DNA of 64,000 bases from Solirubrobacteraceae bacterium (GTDB lineage Bacteria; Actinomycetota; Thermoleophilia; Solirubrobacterales; Solirubrobacteraceae), in NCBI GenBank assembly GCA_023230855.1, contig JALNWQ010000015.1, positions 1 through 64,000 on the forward strand, in the 5' to 3' direction. The notes beneath the pieces are model-generated. The model saw nothing but the letters and a program-made list of their open reading frames with translations, was not told where the DNA came from and did not search any database. Shown piece by piece: positions 30,861 through 38,831 of the stretch. The position numbers and the translations under genes are program-made. The first letter of the stretch is position 1; each line of letters begins with the position of its first letter.

Positions 30861-32402
30861 ATGCACGGAACCGACCCGACGCCGACCCCCGGACCCGACG
30901 GCCGCACCCTCGTGCTCGGCGGGGGGCCGGCCGGCCTGACCGCCGGCTACCTCCTCGCCAAGCGTGACGCCGACGTCGTCGTCTACGAGGCCGGTGACCA
31001 GGTCGGCGGCATCGCGATGACCGTCGAGCGCGACGGCTACCGGTTCGACCTCGGCGGGCACCGCTTCTTCACGAAGGTCAAGGAGGTCGAGAACCTCTGG
31101 TACGAGATCATGGGCGACGAGTTCCTGCGCCGCCCGCGGATGTCTCGGATCTTCTGGAACGGCAAGTTCCTGGCGTACCCGCTCGAGGGCATGGACGTCA
31201 TCAAGAAGCTCGGACCCGTCGAGCTGACGCGCGCCGGCTTCTCGTACCTCTGGGCGGTCGCGAAGAAGCCGTTCCGCCGCAAGCCGGAGGCGACGCTCGA
31301 GGAGTGGGTCTCCAACCGCTTCGGCAAGCGGCTCTACCAGCTGTTCTTCAAGACCTACACCGAGAAGGTGTGGGGCCGCCCCTGCGACGAGCTCTCCGCC
31401 GACTGGGCCGCCCAGCGGATCAAGGGGCTGTCGTTCTGGACGGCGGCCAAGGAGGCGTTCTTCCCGTCGAAGAACGGCGACATCAAGACCCTCATCACGG
31501 AGTTCGACTACCCCCGCTATGGCCCGGGCCAGATGTGGGAGAAGATGACCGGCGCCATCGCCGAGCGCGGTGGCGAGATCGCGATGGAGACGCCGATCGA
31601 GCGCCTGCGGCTCGAGGGCAATCGGATCACCGCCGTCACCGCCGGCGGCGAGACGGTCACCGACTTCGACCAGGTCATCAGCTCGCTCCCGCTGCGCAAC
31701 GTGCTGCGCATGACCGACGGTGCGCCCGAGCACGTCAAGCGCGCCGCGGAGGGCCTCGAGTACCGCGACTTCCTCACCGTGTCGCTCGTCATCGACGGCG
31801 AGGACCTCTTCCCCGACAACTGGATCTACATCCACGAGCCGGGCGTCACCGTCGGCCGGATCCAGAACTTCCGCTCCTGGTCGCCGTGGATGGTCCCCGA
31901 CGACTCCAAGGCGTGCGTCGGCATGGAGTACTTCTGCTTCAAGGGCGATCGGCTCTGGGACAGCGCCGACGAGGACCTCGTCGCGCTCGCCACGCGCGAG
32001 CTCGAGCAGATCGGGCTCGCCAAGCCCGGCCAGGTCGAGAAGGGCTACGTCGTGCGGGTGCCGAAGGCGTACCCGGTCTACGACGACACCTACAAGGAGA
32101 ACGTCGCGGTCATCGCCGAGTGGCTGGAGGGCGTGGAGAACCTGCAGCAGGTCGGCCGCAACGGGCTGCACCGCTACAACAACTCCGACCACTCGATGCT
32201 CACCGCGATGCGCGCCGTCGACAACGTCTACGGCGCCGACCACGACCTGTGGGCGGTCAACGCCGACGCGGTGTACCTCGAGGAGGGCGAGGAGGAGGCC
32301 AACCCGTACCCGTACGTGGCGGGGGCCACCCCGGCCGGTGAGTCGTCCTCGGACGACGACGCGGCGGTCACCACGAGCCGCGAGGTCAGCGGCCGCCGCT
32401 GA
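30861..32402 (+). CDS. FAD-dependent oxidoreductase (UDP-galactopyranose mutase/amine oxidase-like)
   Basis: The 513 residues start, after a Pro-rich lead, with the Rossmann motif VLGGGPAGLTAGYLL and the acidic VYEAGDQVGG. FDLGGHRFFTK, FFKTYTEKVWG and RYNNSDHSMLTAMRAV are typical of the Glf/protoporphyrinogen-oxidase-like family often found beside polysaccharide genes. The C-terminal 30 residues are an acidic/Ser-rich tail. It begins 67 nt after the membrane glycosyltransferases, and a flavin-dependent sugar isomerisation in the same glycan pathway is plausible but unproven. Confidence 0.82.
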   Translation: MHGTDPTPTPGPDGRTLVLGGGPAGLTAGYLLAKRDADVVVYEAGDQVGGIAMTVERDGYRFDLGGHRFFTKVKEVENLWYEIMGDEFLRRPRMSRIFWNGKFLAYPLEGMDVIKKLGPVELTRAGFSYLWAVAKKPFRRKPEATLEEWVSNRFGKRLYQLFFKTYTEKVWGRPCDELSADWAAQRIKGLSFWTAAKEAFFPSKNGDIKTLITEFDYPRYGPGQMWEKMTGAIAERGGEIAMETPIERLRLEGNRITAVTAGGETVTDFDQVISSLPLRNVLRMTDGAPEHVKRAAEGLEYRDFLTVSLVIDGEDLFPDNWIYIHEPGVTVGRIQNFRSWSPWMVPDDSKACVGMEYFCFKGDRLWDSADEDLVALATRELEQIGLAKPGQVEKGYVVRVPKAYPVYDDTYKENVAVIAEWLEGVENLQQVGRNGLHRYNNSDHSMLTAMRAVDNVYGADHDLWAVNADAVYLEEGEEEANPYPYVAGATPAGESSSDDDAAVTTSREVSGRR

Positions 32403-32438
32403 CCTCCGGGACGCGCGCCCCGTCGATACCCTCGGCGG

Positions 32439-33857
32439 GTGCGCACGATCCGTCTGCAGGACACCGCCGGCGGGGAGCTGCGGGAGCTCCGTCCCCGCGT
32501 CGACGGCCGCATCGGGATCTACGTCTGCGGACCGACGGTCTACAGCCGGGTCCACATCGGCAACGGTCGCCCGTTCGTCGTCTTCTCGCTGCTCAAGCGG
32601 TTCCTCGTCCACGAGGGGTACGACGTGACGCTGGTGAGCAACCTCACCGACGTCAACGACAAGATCTACGCGGCCGCCGTCCGCGAGGGCGTGCCCTCGG
32701 GCGACCTGGCCGTCACGATGGGCGACCACTACCGCGCCGACACCGATCGGCTGGGGCTGGGCCGGCCCGACGTCGAGCCGCTGGCCACGACGTCGATGCC
32801 GGCGATCATCGACCTCATCGCCGACCTCGTCGCGCGGGACGCCGCCTACGCGGTCGACGGCGACGTCTACTTCCGCGTCCGTCGCGACGACCGCTACGGG
32901 TCGTTGTCGCACCGCGACGTCGACCAGATGGACCAGGGCGAGGGCGACGACGCGCCCGGCGGCGCGTCCCTCAAGGAAGACCGGCTGGACTTCGCGCTGT
33001 GGAAGGCGACGAAGCCGGGCGAGGACACCGCCTGGGACAGCCCGTGGGGCCGGGGTCGGCCCGGCTGGCACATCGAGTGCTCGGCGATGGCGGAGGAGGC
33101 GCTGGGGCTGGGCATCGAGATCCACGGTGGCGGCAACGACCTCGTCTTCCCCCACCACGAGAACGAGGCGGCCCAGACCCGCTGCGCCCGCGACGCCGAG
33201 CTCGCCGCGATCTGGATGCACACCGGGATGCTCGAGCTGCGTGGCGAGAAGATGTCGAAGTCGGTCGGCAACGTCCTGCCGCTGCACCGTGCGATCGACG
33301 AGATCGGTCGCGACGCGCTCGTCCTGCTCTACGCGTCGGCCCACTACCGCAAGCCGCTGGGGTTCGATGACCAGGCGATCGCGGGGGCGCAGGGCTCGGT
33401 GCGCCGGCTGCGCGAGCTCGGCCGGAGGATCGCGACCGCCGGAGACCCCGGCGCCGCGGACGCGGCCACCGACGCTTCCGGTCGGCCCGACCCGCACCGG
33501 GACGCCTTCTTCGCCGCGCTCGCCGACGACTTCAACACCGCCGCCGCGCTCGGCCATCTGTGGCGGTGGGTCCGCGAGGCCAACGGGACGCTCGACGCCG
33601 GGAGCCCGGTCGACCCCGCGCCGTTGCGGGAGATGCTCGACGTCCTGGCCCTGGCCGATGTCCTGGAGCCCGTCGACGGCCACGACGCCGACGACGGGCC
33701 GGACGACGCGGCGTTGGCGCTCCTGGCGGCCCGCGACGAGGCCCGGGCGGCGAAGGACTGGGCGCGGGCCGACGCGCTTCGGGACGAGCTCGCCGCCGCC
33801 GGCTGGACGGTGCGCGACGGCGCGGGTGGGGCCGAGCTCGTGCGGGGCGACCGGTGA
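32439..33857 (+). CDS. cysS: Cysteinyl-tRNA synthetase
   Basis: This class I synthetase charges tRNA-Cys. The 472 residues show the zinc ligand YVCGPTVY, HIGN in place of HIGH (VHIGNGRPF), the remaining Zn ligands in GWHIECSAM and FPHHENEAAQ, and KMSKSVGN. These also occur in the mycothiol ligase MshC, but the length and full C-terminal anticodon domain fit CysS. TACCCT (32427-32432) ends 6 nt before GTG 32439. The stop overlaps rlmB by 4 nt (GTGA). Confidence 0.94.
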   Translation: MRTIRLQDTAGGELRELRPRVDGRIGIYVCGPTVYSRVHIGNGRPFVVFSLLKRFLVHEGYDVTLVSNLTDVNDKIYAAAVREGVPSGDLAVTMGDHYRADTDRLGLGRPDVEPLATTSMPAIIDLIADLVARDAAYAVDGDVYFRVRRDDRYGSLSHRDVDQMDQGEGDDAPGGASLKEDRLDFALWKATKPGEDTAWDSPWGRGRPGWHIECSAMAEEALGLGIEIHGGGNDLVFPHHENEAAQTRCARDAELAAIWMHTGMLELRGEKMSKSVGNVLPLHRAIDEIGRDALVLLYASAHYRKPLGFDDQAIAGAQGSVRRLRELGRRIATAGDPGAADAATDASGRPDPHRDAFFAALADDFNTAAALGHLWRWVREANGTLDAGSPVDPAPLREMLDVLALADVLEPVDGHDADDGPDDAALALLAARDEARAAKDWARADALRDELAAAGWTVRDGAGGAELVRGDR

Positions 33858-34963
33858 GCGGCCGCGGCGGCGGGCGCGGCGGGCGACCCGGGGGACGGGG
33901 TCGCGGCGACGGCGGACGTGGCGGCGACCCCGGACGTGGCGGGCCCGGGGGGCGGGGCCGCGGCGACGATGGCGGCCGACGTGGCGGAGGCTCGGGGCGT
34001 GGCGGTCCGGGCCGTGGAGACGCGGGGCGCGGTGGTGCGGGCCGTGATGACGCGGGCCACAGCCGTCCGGGACGACGAGGTGACGGGGGGCGTGGCGGTC
34101 CGGACCGTGGAGACGGGGGCCGCGGCGACCGCGGGTCGCGGCGGGGACGTCCGGCGGGAGACCGTCCCGACGTCGTCCTGCCGCGGCTGCCGGCCGAGAC
34201 CGATGTCCTGTACGGCCGCAACGCGGTCCACGAGGCGCTCCGCGCCGGACGACGTCGCGTCCGGGGGATCTGGGCGACCGAGGCGACGATCGCCGGCGAG
34301 GACTGGCTCGCCGGCCACGGCGCGCAGGCCGCCGACGGGGAGCTCCTGGACGCGCTCGCGGGGACCGACGACCACCAGGGCGTCGTGCTCGCCGCCGCCC
34401 CGTACCGCTACGCCGACCTCGACGCCCTGCTCGCACCGGCGGACGCGACGGGGGAGGGGGAGGAGGGCCCCACCGCGGCCCCGCTGCTCCTCGCCCTCGA
34501 CGAGGTCCAGGACCCCCGCAACGTCGGGGCGCTCGCCCGCGCGGCCGAGTGCGTGGGGGCGACCGGCCTGCTCATCTGCCGGCACCGCGCGGCCGACGTC
34601 ACCGCCGCGGCGGTCAAGGCGTCGGCGGGCGCGATCGAGCACCTGGCGGTGGCGCAGGTCCGCAACCTCGCCGACGCGCTCGGGGACGCCCGGGACGCCG
34701 GGTTCTGGATCTACGGCGCCGCCGGGGCGCCGATCGGTGGCGCGACGCCGGTGCCGTACGACCGGCCGGACTACCGGGCGCCGGTGGTCCTCGTCATGGG
34801 GGCCGAGGGCACCGGCCTGCGCCCGCGCGTGGCGTCGGCGTGCGACGAGCTCGTCGCGCTGCCGCAGCGCGGGCGGATCTCCAGCCTCAACGTCGCCTCC
34901 GCGGCTGCGGTGCTCCTGTACGAGATCTTGCAGCGACGTGAAGGGCTTGACAGGGACACATAA
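33854..34963 (+). CDS. rlmB: 23S rRNA 2'-O-methyltransferase RlmB-type (SpoU) with Gly/Arg-rich tail
   Basis: SpoU/TrmH enzymes methylate ribose 2'-OH in rRNA; RlmB targets G2251. The C-terminal 260 residues have the substrate-binding domain (VLYGRNAVHEAL) and the knotted SPOUT motifs: LDEVQDPRNVGALAR (motif 1), VLVMGAEGTGLRPRV (motif 2) and LPQRGRISSLNVASAAAVLLYE (motif 3, partial). The first about 105 residues are almost only Gly, Arg and Asp (GGRG, RGG-like repeats), an RNA-binding type low-complexity tail. The GTG overlaps the cysS stop. Confidence 0.92.
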   Translation: MSGRGGGRGGRPGGRGRGDGGRGGDPGRGGPGGRGRGDDGGRRGGGSGRGGPGRGDAGRGGAGRDDAGHSRPGRRGDGGRGGPDRGDGGRGDRGSRRGRPAGDRPDVVLPRLPAETDVLYGRNAVHEALRAGRRRVRGIWATEATIAGEDWLAGHGAQAADGELLDALAGTDDHQGVVLAAAPYRYADLDALLAPADATGEGEEGPTAAPLLLALDEVQDPRNVGALARAAECVGATGLLICRHRAADVTAAAVKASAGAIEHLAVAQVRNLADALGDARDAGFWIYGAAGAPIGGATPVPYDRPDYRAPVVLVMGAEGTGLRPRVASACDELVALPQRGRISSLNVASAAAVLLYEILQRREGLDRDT

Positions 34964-35126
34964 CGTCTGCAAGGGTGGCCCGCGTCGTCACCTTCCACCT
35001 GAGGTCTAGACCGGGCCCGAGGGTGGGGAGCGGCGACGGGAGCAGTACCGAACACGCTGATAGCGCCGTGGGAGGCGCGCGCTACGGGAATTTGCGGTCC
35101 GCGGGCAGGCGGACGGAAAGGCATCC

Positions 35127-35777
35127 GTGGCACAGACAACGACCCATGAGAACCGTCAGGCTCAACGTAAGGTCGAGGATGGCTTCCTCCTCGCCCGCGC
35201 CAAGCGCGGGGACGAGCTGGCGACCCATCGCCTGATCGAGCGCTACCAGGGATTCGTCCGCATGAAGGCGGCTTCCTTCTTCCTGAGTGGCGGCGACCGC
35301 GACGACCTCGTCCAGTACGGCCTCATCGGGCTGCACGAGGCGATCCGTGACTTCCGCAACGACCGCGAGTCGAGCTTCCGCAACTTCGCGGAGCTCTGCA
35401 TCACGCGGCGGATGATCACGGCGATCAAGGCCGACAACCGCCACAAGGCCAAGCTCCTCAACGACGCCGTGTCGCTGTCGTCCCCGCCCCCGGGGGCGAT
35501 GGAGGGCGAGAGCACGCTCCACGAGGTCCTCCCCGGCCCGGGCAAGCACGACCCCGCGCGCCTGGCCGTCGACCGCGACGAGCTGCGCGCCCTGGTCGCG
35601 TCGGTCCCCGAGCTCCTCAGCGAGCTCGAGTCGCGCGTCCTGGCGCTCTACCTCCGCGGCCGCAGCTACGAGGACATCTCCGAGATCCTCGGGTCCGACA
35701 CGAAGCGCGTCGACAACGCCCTGCAGCGCGTCAAGCGCAAGATCGGCGGGTTCCTCCGCGAGCGCGAGGCGATCTGA
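35127..35777 (+). CDS. SigH-like (sporulation sigma-H type) RNA polymerase sigma factor
   Basis: This is a 216-residue sigma-70 family factor with region 2 (YQGFVRMKAASFFLSGGDRDDLVQYGLIGLHEAI, of which DRDDLVQYGLIGL is region 2.2-like; then RNFAELCITRRMITAI) and region 4 (YLRGRSYEDISEILGSDTKRVDNALQRVKRKI). It matches the Spo0H/SigH group recruited to RNA polymerase, though no sporulation genes are nearby. GTG 35127 follows GGAAAGG. The 163-nt upstream gap has TTGACA at 34948-34953 in the end of rlmB and an AAGGGT 18 nt further on, a possible promoter. No anti-sigma partner is adjacent. Confidence 0.85.
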   Translation: MAQTTTHENRQAQRKVEDGFLLARAKRGDELATHRLIERYQGFVRMKAASFFLSGGDRDDLVQYGLIGLHEAIRDFRNDRESSFRNFAELCITRRMITAIKADNRHKAKLLNDAVSLSSPPPGAMEGESTLHEVLPGPGKHDPARLAVDRDELRALVASVPELLSELESRVLALYLRGRSYEDISEILGSDTKRVDNALQRVKRKIGGFLREREAI

Positions 35778-35819
35778 GCCTGCGCGACCCGTCCGGCGGT
35801 CCGTAGGATGCCTGGCGCG

Positions 35820-36284
35820 ATGCCGCTCCCGACCGTCCTTCCTGCTCCGTCCCCCGCCGCGGCGACCCTCGTGCCACAGGTCACCGCGTCGGCCGGGACC
35901 GTCATCGCGGTCGTGCTGGGGGTGATCGTCCTCCTCGTCCTGCTGCTCGCCGTCACCGGGTTCGTCGCCGGCCGGCGACGCGCCGACGCCCACCGCGCCG
36001 AGCTCGAGGAGCGCCTGCGCCTGGCCAACTCGGCGCTCGCCGACGCCCACGCCGCCGACGAGGGCTGGGACCTCGCCCTCCTCGAGGCCGCCGCCCGCCA
36101 GGCGGCGATCGACCGCGGCGTCGCGAGCCCGCAGGGCATCGAGCTCATGCTCGTCTCCGTCGACGACCAGCCGGGCGTCAGCGACGACCGGGCGACGTTC
36201 GACGTCGTCGACGGCGACCGCCACCTGACGATCGTGCTCGGTCGCGGGGCGGACGGCGCCTGGTCGGCCGTCGACGCGGGCTGA
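35820..36284 (+). CDS. Hypothetical single-TM protein
   Basis: This encodes 154 residues with a Pro/Ala N-terminus, one TM helix (about 26-50, VIAVVLGVIVLLVLLLAVTG) followed by GRRRAD, and a soluble cytoplasmic domain with a short helix and a small beta-rich end. No family is recognised. TAGGAT (35804-35809) ends 10 nt before ATG 35820 and overlaps an earlier in-frame ATG at 35808, so the second ATG is the likely start. The acyltransferase gene follows 2 nt after the stop, so the two probably form an operon. Confidence 0.68.
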   Translation: MPLPTVLPAPSPAAATLVPQVTASAGTVIAVVLGVIVLLVLLLAVTGFVAGRRRADAHRAELEERLRLANSALADAHAADEGWDLALLEAAARQAAIDRGVASPQGIELMLVSVDDQPGVSDDRATFDVVDGDRHLTIVLGRGADGAWSAVDAG

Positions 36285-36286
36285 GC

Positions 36287-37333
36287 ATGGCCGGCCCGCT
36301 GCTCCTCGACGACAGCCCGGTCGGGGAGCGTTGGGCGCGCCGCGCCCGCGGCATCGGCGTCGAGGTCCTCGCGCTCGTCGTCGTGACGGTCGCGCTGCCC
36401 TTCCTGCTCGCGGGCGGGCTCGTCGTCGACGCCGTGCTCGCCGTCGTGCGACGGAAGCCCGCCACCGCCGCCCGGCTCGTCCTCATGCTCTGGTGGTTCC
36501 TCGCGATCGACCTCCTCGCGCTGTCGCGGGTGATCGTCATCCGCTGGTCGACGCTGGGCCGCGACACCCCGGGCCGCCGTCGCCGGCTCAACCGCGCCCG
36601 GATCTGGTGGACGTCGCACCTCCTGGCCGGGGTGCGCGTGCTCTTCCGGCTGCGGATCGAGGTCGAGGACGTCGAGCAGGCCGGTCCCGGACCGGTGATC
36701 CTGCTCATGCGCCACGCGAGCATCATCGACAACACGCTCCCGGACGCGATCGCGTCCCGCGCGCACGGTTACACCCTGCGGTACGTCATCAAGCGCGAGC
36801 TGCGGATGGTGCCGACGCTCGACATCGGCGGCGAGCTCGTCCCGACGTTCTACGTGCGCCGCGACTCCGGCGACACCGCCCGCGAGCTCGAGCGGCTGCG
36901 ACTGCTCGCCGTCGACCTGGGGCCCGACGACGGGGTGCTCATCTACCCCGAGGGCACCCGCAAGACCGAGGCGAAGCTCGCCCGGGCCAAGGAGATCATC
37001 CGCGAGCGCCGGCCGGAGCTCGCCGAGCGCGTCGAGCGGTTCCGGCACGTGCTCCCGCCGCGACCCGGCGGCCCGCTCGTCGTGCTCGAGGACGCCCAGG
37101 ACGTCGACGTCGTGCTCTGCGGCCACGTCGGGTTCGACGGGTTCCGCAGCGTCGGCGACGTGTGGCGCGGCCGGTTGATCGGCACGACGATCCGGATCCG
37201 GTTCTGGCGGATCCCGGCGGCCGAGGTCCCCCGCGACGCCGACGAGCGCCTGGCGTGGCTCTACGACCGCTGGCTCGAGGTCGACGCCTGGGTCGGCGAG
37301 CAGCACGCCCTGCTCGGCGACGTCCACGACTGA
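36287..37333 (+). CDS. Lysophospholipid acyltransferase-family protein
   Basis: The 348 residues belong to the PlsC-type acyltransferases. The catalytic H-x4-D is present as RHASIIDNT (near residue 144), with the glycerophosphate-site motif YPEGTRKT later. Two N-terminal hydrophobic segments (about 22-48 and 62-85) anchor it in the membrane. The acceptor could be lysophosphatidic acid or another lysolipid. It follows the single-TM protein by 2 nt. A CGCGCC-TTCG-GGCGCG hairpin follows the stop. Confidence 0.82.
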   Translation: MAGPLLLDDSPVGERWARRARGIGVEVLALVVVTVALPFLLAGGLVVDAVLAVVRRKPATAARLVLMLWWFLAIDLLALSRVIVIRWSTLGRDTPGRRRRLNRARIWWTSHLLAGVRVLFRLRIEVEDVEQAGPGPVILLMRHASIIDNTLPDAIASRAHGYTLRYVIKRELRMVPTLDIGGELVPTFYVRRDSGDTARELERLRLLAVDLGPDDGVLIYPEGTRKTEAKLARAKEIIRERRPELAERVERFRHVLPPRPGGPLVVLEDAQDVDVVLCGHVGFDGFRSVGDVWRGRLIGTTIRIRFWRIPAAEVPRDADERLAWLYDRWLEVDAWVGEQHALLGDVHD

Positions 37334-37337
37334 TCGA

Positions 37338-37353
37338 CGCGCCTTCGGGCGCG
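37338..37353 (+). terminator. TTCG-loop hairpin after acyltransferase gene
   Basis: A 6-bp GC stem with a TTCG tetraloop lies 4 nt after the stop. It is followed by about 210 nt (37354-37562) in which I see no gene before the RTX-like reading frame. Confidence 0.45.
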
Positions 37354-37562
37354 CCGCCTCGACCTGACGCGGTCGGTGGCGGGCAGTGCGGCGGCGGACC
37401 GGGGCCTGGGCCACCGGGCCGGGCGGGGCCGGGAGACCGGGTCGTCTGACCGTCGTGTGGCGATGGTGGAACGACCCGCTGTGGTCGTCGCGGGGGTCAC
37501 CGATCGGCGGGGTGACTCGGGATGGCGGGGGTCCCTCGATCGGGAGGCGTGGTTCATCCCGG

Positions 37563-38390
37563 ATGGTGCTGGTGCTGGGTGTCGGGTCGGTGTACGGTGC
37601 GCGCACGTTCGCGCGTGTGTGGACGGGCCGGCGGGTTGGTGTCGTCGTGGCGGTGGCCGTGGTGGCGTTGGTGGTGCCGGGTTCGGCGGGGGCGTTCACG
37701 GCGCAACCATCAGGGGGCGAGGTCGTGGTCGCCACGGGTGATGCGGCCGACGAGGTCGCGGTGTCGGTGGCGTCGGACGGGCGGGTGGTCGTCGAGGTCG
37801 TGGGGCAGGCGTTGGAGGGTCCTTCGCCGTGCGCGTGGGACGAGGAGGCCGAGCAGCTGCTCTGTCCGGCCGGCACCGTGTTGCGGGTGGAGCTCGGTGG
37901 GGGTGACGATGCCCTTGACGTGTCGGGCGGCGCGACGGTCGTGGCTCTCGGAGGAGCGGGCGGCGATGTGATCGACGGGGCGACGACGGCGTATGGCGGG
38001 GATGGCGATGACGCCATCTCGGTGACGGCCGGGCCGGGGGCTCGTGGGGCCTTCGGCGAGGGCGGGGATGATCGGATCGAGGTGTCCGGGTCCACCGGTG
38101 GCGGTGAGGTCGTGCTCGAGGGTGGGCCGGGGCGGGACGTGTTGGACGCGTCGGGCGCGAGTGGGCCGGGGATCGTGCTGCGGGGTGGCGACGGGCCGGA
38201 CGAGCTGGTCGGGCCGGTCGGACCGGCGGTGCTCGACGGTGGCGAGGGCGACGACGCGATCGACGACGGCGGCGGTGGGCCTCCTGCAAGCAGGGGCGTT
38301 CGCCGCGGTGGGTGTTCTTCGAGCGGGTCGTGTTGCGGCCGAAGGGGGGCAGGCGGCGGTACCGGATCTCGGCTGACGTGCAGGGCGTGA
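37563..38390 (+). CDS. Secreted RTX-like calcium-binding repeat protein, probably frameshifted
   Basis: From ATG 37563 (or GTG 37617) the product has a signal peptide (GRRVGVVVAVAVVALVV, then SAGAF) and residues about 95-235 made of GGxGDD-type glycine/aspartate repeats (GGGDDALDVSGG, GGDGDDAISV, GEGGDDRIEV, GGDGPDELVG, GGEGDDAIDD), the calcium beta-roll pattern of RTX proteins. After GDDAIDDGGGG the frame turns to Ser/Cys/Arg-rich sequence with mixed third bases, while another frame becomes coding-like up to a TGA at 38468-38470. A 1-base shift in the GGC run near 38265-38285 would explain this. Whether it is natural decay or an assembly error cannot be told here. Confidence 0.6.
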   Translation: MVLVLGVGSVYGARTFARVWTGRRVGVVVAVAVVALVVPGSAGAFTAQPSGGEVVVATGDAADEVAVSVASDGRVVVEVVGQALEGPSPCAWDEEAEQLLCPAGTVLRVELGGGDDALDVSGGATVVALGGAGGDVIDGATTAYGGDGDDAISVTAGPGARGAFGEGGDDRIEVSGSTGGGEVVLEGGPGRDVLDASGASGPGIVLRGGDGPDELVGPVGPAVLDGGEGDDAIDDGGGGPPASRGVRRGGCSSSGSCCGRRGAGGGTGSRLTCRA

Positions 38391-38470
38391 CGTTGCGACC
38401 GGTTCGGGGCAAGGCACTGCGCCGGCGCTGGCGGAGCAAGCCGCCGCCGGCGCCGTCGTGGTCGCGCTGA
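38285..38470 (+). pseudogene. Out-of-frame 3' tail of the RTX-like gene
   Basis: In this frame the 61 codons (C-K-Q-G-R-S-P-R-W-V-F-F ... S-W-S-R-stop) have about 90% G/C third bases, against about 60% for the RTX frame over the same bases. The peptide is basic with a beta-like stretch (RRRYRISADVQGVTLRP). There is no start codon of its own at the front, so it reads best as the displaced end of the RTX-like protein. Its TGA overlaps the ATG of the next small frame by one base. Confidence 0.4.
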
Positions 38471-38640
38471 TGGAGCGTCGCACTGACGTGATGCCCGGTT
38501 GGTTGTCTTGGTGGATCGCGGCATTCTCTGGAGCAGTCCTTGCAGGAGCCGGGTTGTACGTCGCTTTCGATCAACGCGACTCGGAGGGAGGGAGGGGCAG
38601 GTGTCGTCGTGGTGCCCAGGAAGATTCTCCCCGCGGCTGA
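38470..38640 (+). CDS. Possible small membrane protein
   Basis: This is a 56-residue frame from ATG 38470, sharing one base with the TGA of the displaced RTX tail, an arrangement typical of coupled genes. Residues about 8-32 (PGWLSWWIAAFSGAVLAGAG) would form one TM helix, followed by a charged tail rich in Arg/Gly. The base composition is less GC-rich than the surroundings. There is no recognised family and it may not be real. 38641-38831 holds no convincing gene. Confidence 0.3.
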   Translation: MERRTDVMPGWLSWWIAAFSGAVLAGAGLYVAFDQRDSEGGRGRCRRGAQEDSPRG

Positions 38641-38831
38641 CGGCGCGGTGCTCGGGGGCCGGCCGGCCGGTGTAGCGGCGGTGGGCGTCGCCGATGGTCT
38701 GGCGGCTTCGGGTGCCGCAGGGCACGAGGGCCTGCTCCAGGGGTGCGGTGGCGATCGCTGCGGGCCTTCCGGTTGAAGGCACGTTCCACTGCGGCGCGGC
38801 CGTCCCTCACCGGATCCCCGTCGCCCGCGCC

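Noticed and set aside
33880..34170. Minisatellite-type repeat
   Set aside because: The GGC/CGC-rich stretch is in frame with RlmB and encodes the Gly/Arg tail; the units are irregular.
34964..35126. Riboswitch or RNA thermosensor before the SigH-like gene
   Set aside because: An imperfect inverted repeat (TAGCGCC...GGCGCGCGCTA) is present, but it does not match a known class and does not clearly cover the ribosome site.
37860..38270. Tandem DNA repeat or CRISPR-like array
   Set aside because: The repetition is at protein level (GGxGDD units); the DNA units differ in length and sequence and there are no spacers.
38571..38810. Minus-strand 79-codon frame as a transposase remnant
   Set aside because: The peptide is Arg/Pro-rich without any integrase or transposase motif, and no terminal inverted repeats or target duplication were found.
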